From the NCBI GenBank assembly GCA_011772275.1, contig WVZU01000330.1:1-6794 (forward strand): DNA of 6,794 nucleotides, in the 5' to 3' direction. This DNA comes from Planctomycetales bacterium (lineage in GTDB: Bacteria > Planctomycetota > Planctomycetia > Pirellulales > UBA7805). How positions within the stretch are numbered: the stretch's first letter is position 1; each line of letters starts with the position of its first letter. Both the position numbers and the translations under genes were made by a program. The notes below the pieces were generated by a model. That model did no database searches, was not told the origin of the DNA, and was given only the letters and a program-made list of their open reading frames with translations. Below are positions 4,901 to 6,794 of this stretch, one piece after another.

Positions 4901-6793
4901 CTAGCGGCGTGGTGGGTCGAGCGTGACGGTCAGCGTGATTTTTTTTCCGTCGCGGGCCACCAGCACGTCCACCGTGTCGCCCGCCTGGTGCCGTCCCAGC
5001 GCATTGGCAAAATCAGCCACCGTTGCGACCCTGGCTTTGCCAAACCGAAGAATCACATCCCCCGGCCTGACCCCACCCCGCTGGGCCGGACTGTCCTCCG
5101 CGATGCCTGCCATGCGGACCCCCGGCTGTTCATAACCGTAATCGGGCCGGCTGCCGAAGTAGGGCCAGCTGCCCCCGGCGATCTGGGTACGCTTGGTCGC
5201 CTGGTAGGTGGGCCGCTGATCGGCCGTCGCGAGGGCCAGGGTGATGTCGGCAACCAGCGACGCAATCCGCCGCATGCCGGCGACATCCAACTTGTGGGCA
5301 TCGTCGCTGGGGCGGTGGTAATCGGGATGAGCCCCGGTGAAGAAGTGCATCACCGGAATTTTTTTCTCGTAAAACGAAGTGTGATCGCTGGGACCAAACC
5401 CGCTGGGCTTTTTTACGATGCGGAAGCCATGTTGAGCATTCAGGCGCTTGATCAACAAATCAAATTCCCCGGCCGTTCCCGTTCCGTGCAGGACCAGCTT
5501 GTCGTCCCGCAATCTTCCCACCATGTCCAGGTTCAACATGGCAATCGTCCGTTCCAGCGGGATGGGTGGGTTGGCGGTGTAATGGGCACTGCCCAGCAAA
5601 CCTCGTTCTTCCCCCGTAAAGGCGACAAACACGACCCGCCGCGGCAGCTTGTGATCCAGGGCGACCAGTCGTCGAGCGACTTCCAGCATCACAGCCACTC
5701 CGCTGGCATTGTCGTCCGCCCCGTTATGTACTTTTTGCGAATCTGGTTCCAAGGAATTCGTGTCCCCATAGCCCAGATGATCGTAGTGGGCTCCGATCAC
5801 AATGGTCTCTTCCGCCCGCGGCCCGACGCCCTCCAGGCTGGCCATCACATTGGATACCTGGACCTGCTGACGTTCCAGGGACGACCGTCCCGCGGCTCGC
5901 CAACCGGTCAAATGCCGGCTGAACGGTTTCCCTGTCTGGTCAATCTGGTGCTCAAGCTGCGCCAGATCCTTTCCCAGGGCCGCGCGGAGGACGGGATCCA
6001 GCACCGCACGTCGGCAGTGAAAAATGGGGATGCTGCGGTCCGCACTCCCAAACCCGGCTCGTCCAAACCCCAGCAGCGGGTCGGTCACGGCGATTTTCCG
6101 ACTGAGTGCCGCAATCTCTGCGGCCAACGTTCCTATCTTGTCGCGATGCCCGGCGACTTCCTCCGCGGTGGGGTCCTCCAGTTCACGCAGCTTTCGGTTT
6201 TCCGCCGCCAGATCATCCACGGCGACTTGCCACCGCTTCTGCAGTTGAGCGACCTGGTTGTCGATTTCGAATTTACCCGTACAAAAAATAATCGCCCTGG
6301 CACCGTGGTTTACGGCGCTGGAAATTTTCGCGGGAAAAAACGCGTGCCGCGACGGGTCTTCGCCAAAGGGGCTATGATGGTGCCCCCGCAGTGGCTGGTG
6401 GCGAAGGACGATCACGCATTTGCCCTCCACATCGATCCCCGCGTAATCGTCATACTCGGCTTCCTGGGCAGTGATCCCGTAGCCGACGAAAGCCAGGGGC
6501 AGATCGAATTCCGCCGAGCCTCCGGCGGCCAGCGTTTGAAACTCCTCACCCAGCTGAAAAGGCGTCCCGGCTGCCCGGTCTCCTTCCCCAACGAACCACA
6601 GACGGTTGGCGGCCGCCGGGCCCAGTTGGGCGTCCATCGTCACCGTAAACCGCTGAAACGGACCTTCCGGCAGGACGGCGGTGCGGAGCCCGATGGACTG
6701 AAACTGTTCAGCGATGAAGGCGGCGGCCTTGTCCAGTCCGCCCGTTCCGATGCCGCGACCTTCATAGTCATCGGAAGCCAGGAGTTGAACCGT
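4901..6793 (-). CDS. M28-family zinc aminopeptidase with PA and PDZ domains (5' truncated)
   Basis: This is 630 visible residues of a secreted or periplasmic peptidase; the start and any signal peptide lie beyond the window, since the frame stays open to its edge. The first residues, LLASDDYEGRGIGTGGLDKA, are the usual start of the mature family. A PA (protease-associated) domain spans roughly 90-290, interrupted by a charged helical stretch (about 181-236) that looks like a coiled coil. The M28 catalytic domain has the expected co-catalytic zinc ligands: H336 (GAHYDH), D361 (GADDNASG), E396 with catalytic base E395 (TGEERG), D423 (NLDMVGR) and H493 (DYHRPSD). A PDZ domain (about 553-627, with SPAQRGGVRPGDVILRFG) closes the protein and probably guides substrate or partner binding. 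It would remove N-terminal amino acids from peptides; the substrate is unknown. It is separated from the lpx operon by about 600 bp and has its own terminator candidate, so no functional link is implied. Confidence 0.93.
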   Translation of the reverse strand, partial: TVQLLASDDYEGRGIGTGGLDKAAAFIAEQFQSIGLRTAVLPEGPFQRFTVTMDAQLGPAAANRLWFVGEGDRAAGTPFQLGEEFQTLAAGGSAEFDLPLAFVGYGITAQEAEYDDYAGIDVEGKCVIVLRHQPLRGHHHSPFGEDPSRHAFFPAKISSAVNHGARAIIFCTGKFEIDNQVAQLQKRWQVAVDDLAAENRKLRELEDPTAEEVAGHRDKIGTLAAEIAALSRKIAVTDPLLGFGRAGFGSADRSIPIFHCRRAVLDPVLRAALGKDLAQLEHQIDQTGKPFSRHLTGWRAAGRSSLERQQVQVSNVMASLEGVGPRAEETIVIGAHYDHLGYGDTNSLEPDSQKVHNGADDNASGVAVMLEVARRLVALDHKLPRRVVFVAFTGEERGLLGSAHYTANPPIPLERTIAMLNLDMVGRLRDDKLVLHGTGTAGEFDLLIKRLNAQHGFRIVKKPSGFGPSDHTSFYEKKIPVMHFFTGAHPDYHRPSDDAHKLDVAGMRRIASLVADITLALATADQRPTYQATKRTQIAGGSWPYFGSRPDYGYEQPGVRMAGIAEDSPAQRGGVRPGDVILRFGKARVATVADFANALGRHQAGDTVDVLVARDGKKITLTVTLDPPRR

Positions 6794-6794
6794 G

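Overview
The window most likely comes from a Planctomycetota bacterium, probably a Pirellulales-type member. This is inferred from GC-rich DNA, wide gaps between genes, frequent non-ATG starts, and the style of the OmpH, LpxC, ABC-permease and M28-peptidase proteins. No rRNA or other marker gene is present to confirm it. The organism has a Gram-negative (diderm) envelope, because two lipid A biosynthesis enzymes are encoded with their catalytic residues intact.

Layout, left to right. The plus strand opens with the C-terminal 151 residues of an ABC-2 type transporter permease (2-457). Next comes a convergent gap holding a good intrinsic terminator (532-567). Everything after that is on the minus strand. 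In transcription order, from high to low coordinates, it holds: an M28 zinc aminopeptidase with PA and PDZ domains, whose 5' end lies outside the window (4901-6793); a gap of about 600 bp with terminator-like elements, a candidate promoter and a structured leader; ompH/skp (3630-4295); lpxC (2662-3540); lpxA (1801-2607); and a Gfo/Idh/MocA-family oxidoreductase (647-1804) that overlaps the end of lpxA.

ompH-lpxC-lpxA-oxidoreductase looks like one envelope operon. OmpH/Skp is a periplasmic chaperone for outer-membrane proteins. LpxA and LpxC carry out the first two steps of lipid A synthesis, UDP-GlcNAc acylation and then deacetylation. The oxidoreductase resembles the UDP-GlcNAc 3-dehydrogenase (GnnA) type, which in some bacteria supplies UDP-GlcNAc3N to LpxA for amide-linked lipid A. 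That is the most interesting functional hypothesis here, but the partner aminotransferase (GnnB) is not in the window and neither are lpxD or lpxB. I see no mobile element, CRISPR array, tRNA or rRNA, and nothing that clearly amounts to an undescribed system. The less-explained signals are regulatory: an orphan convergent terminator pair and a hairpin-rich leader ahead of ompH, a possible attenuator between ompH and lpxC, and a perfect GC hairpin at the lpxA/oxidoreductase junction.
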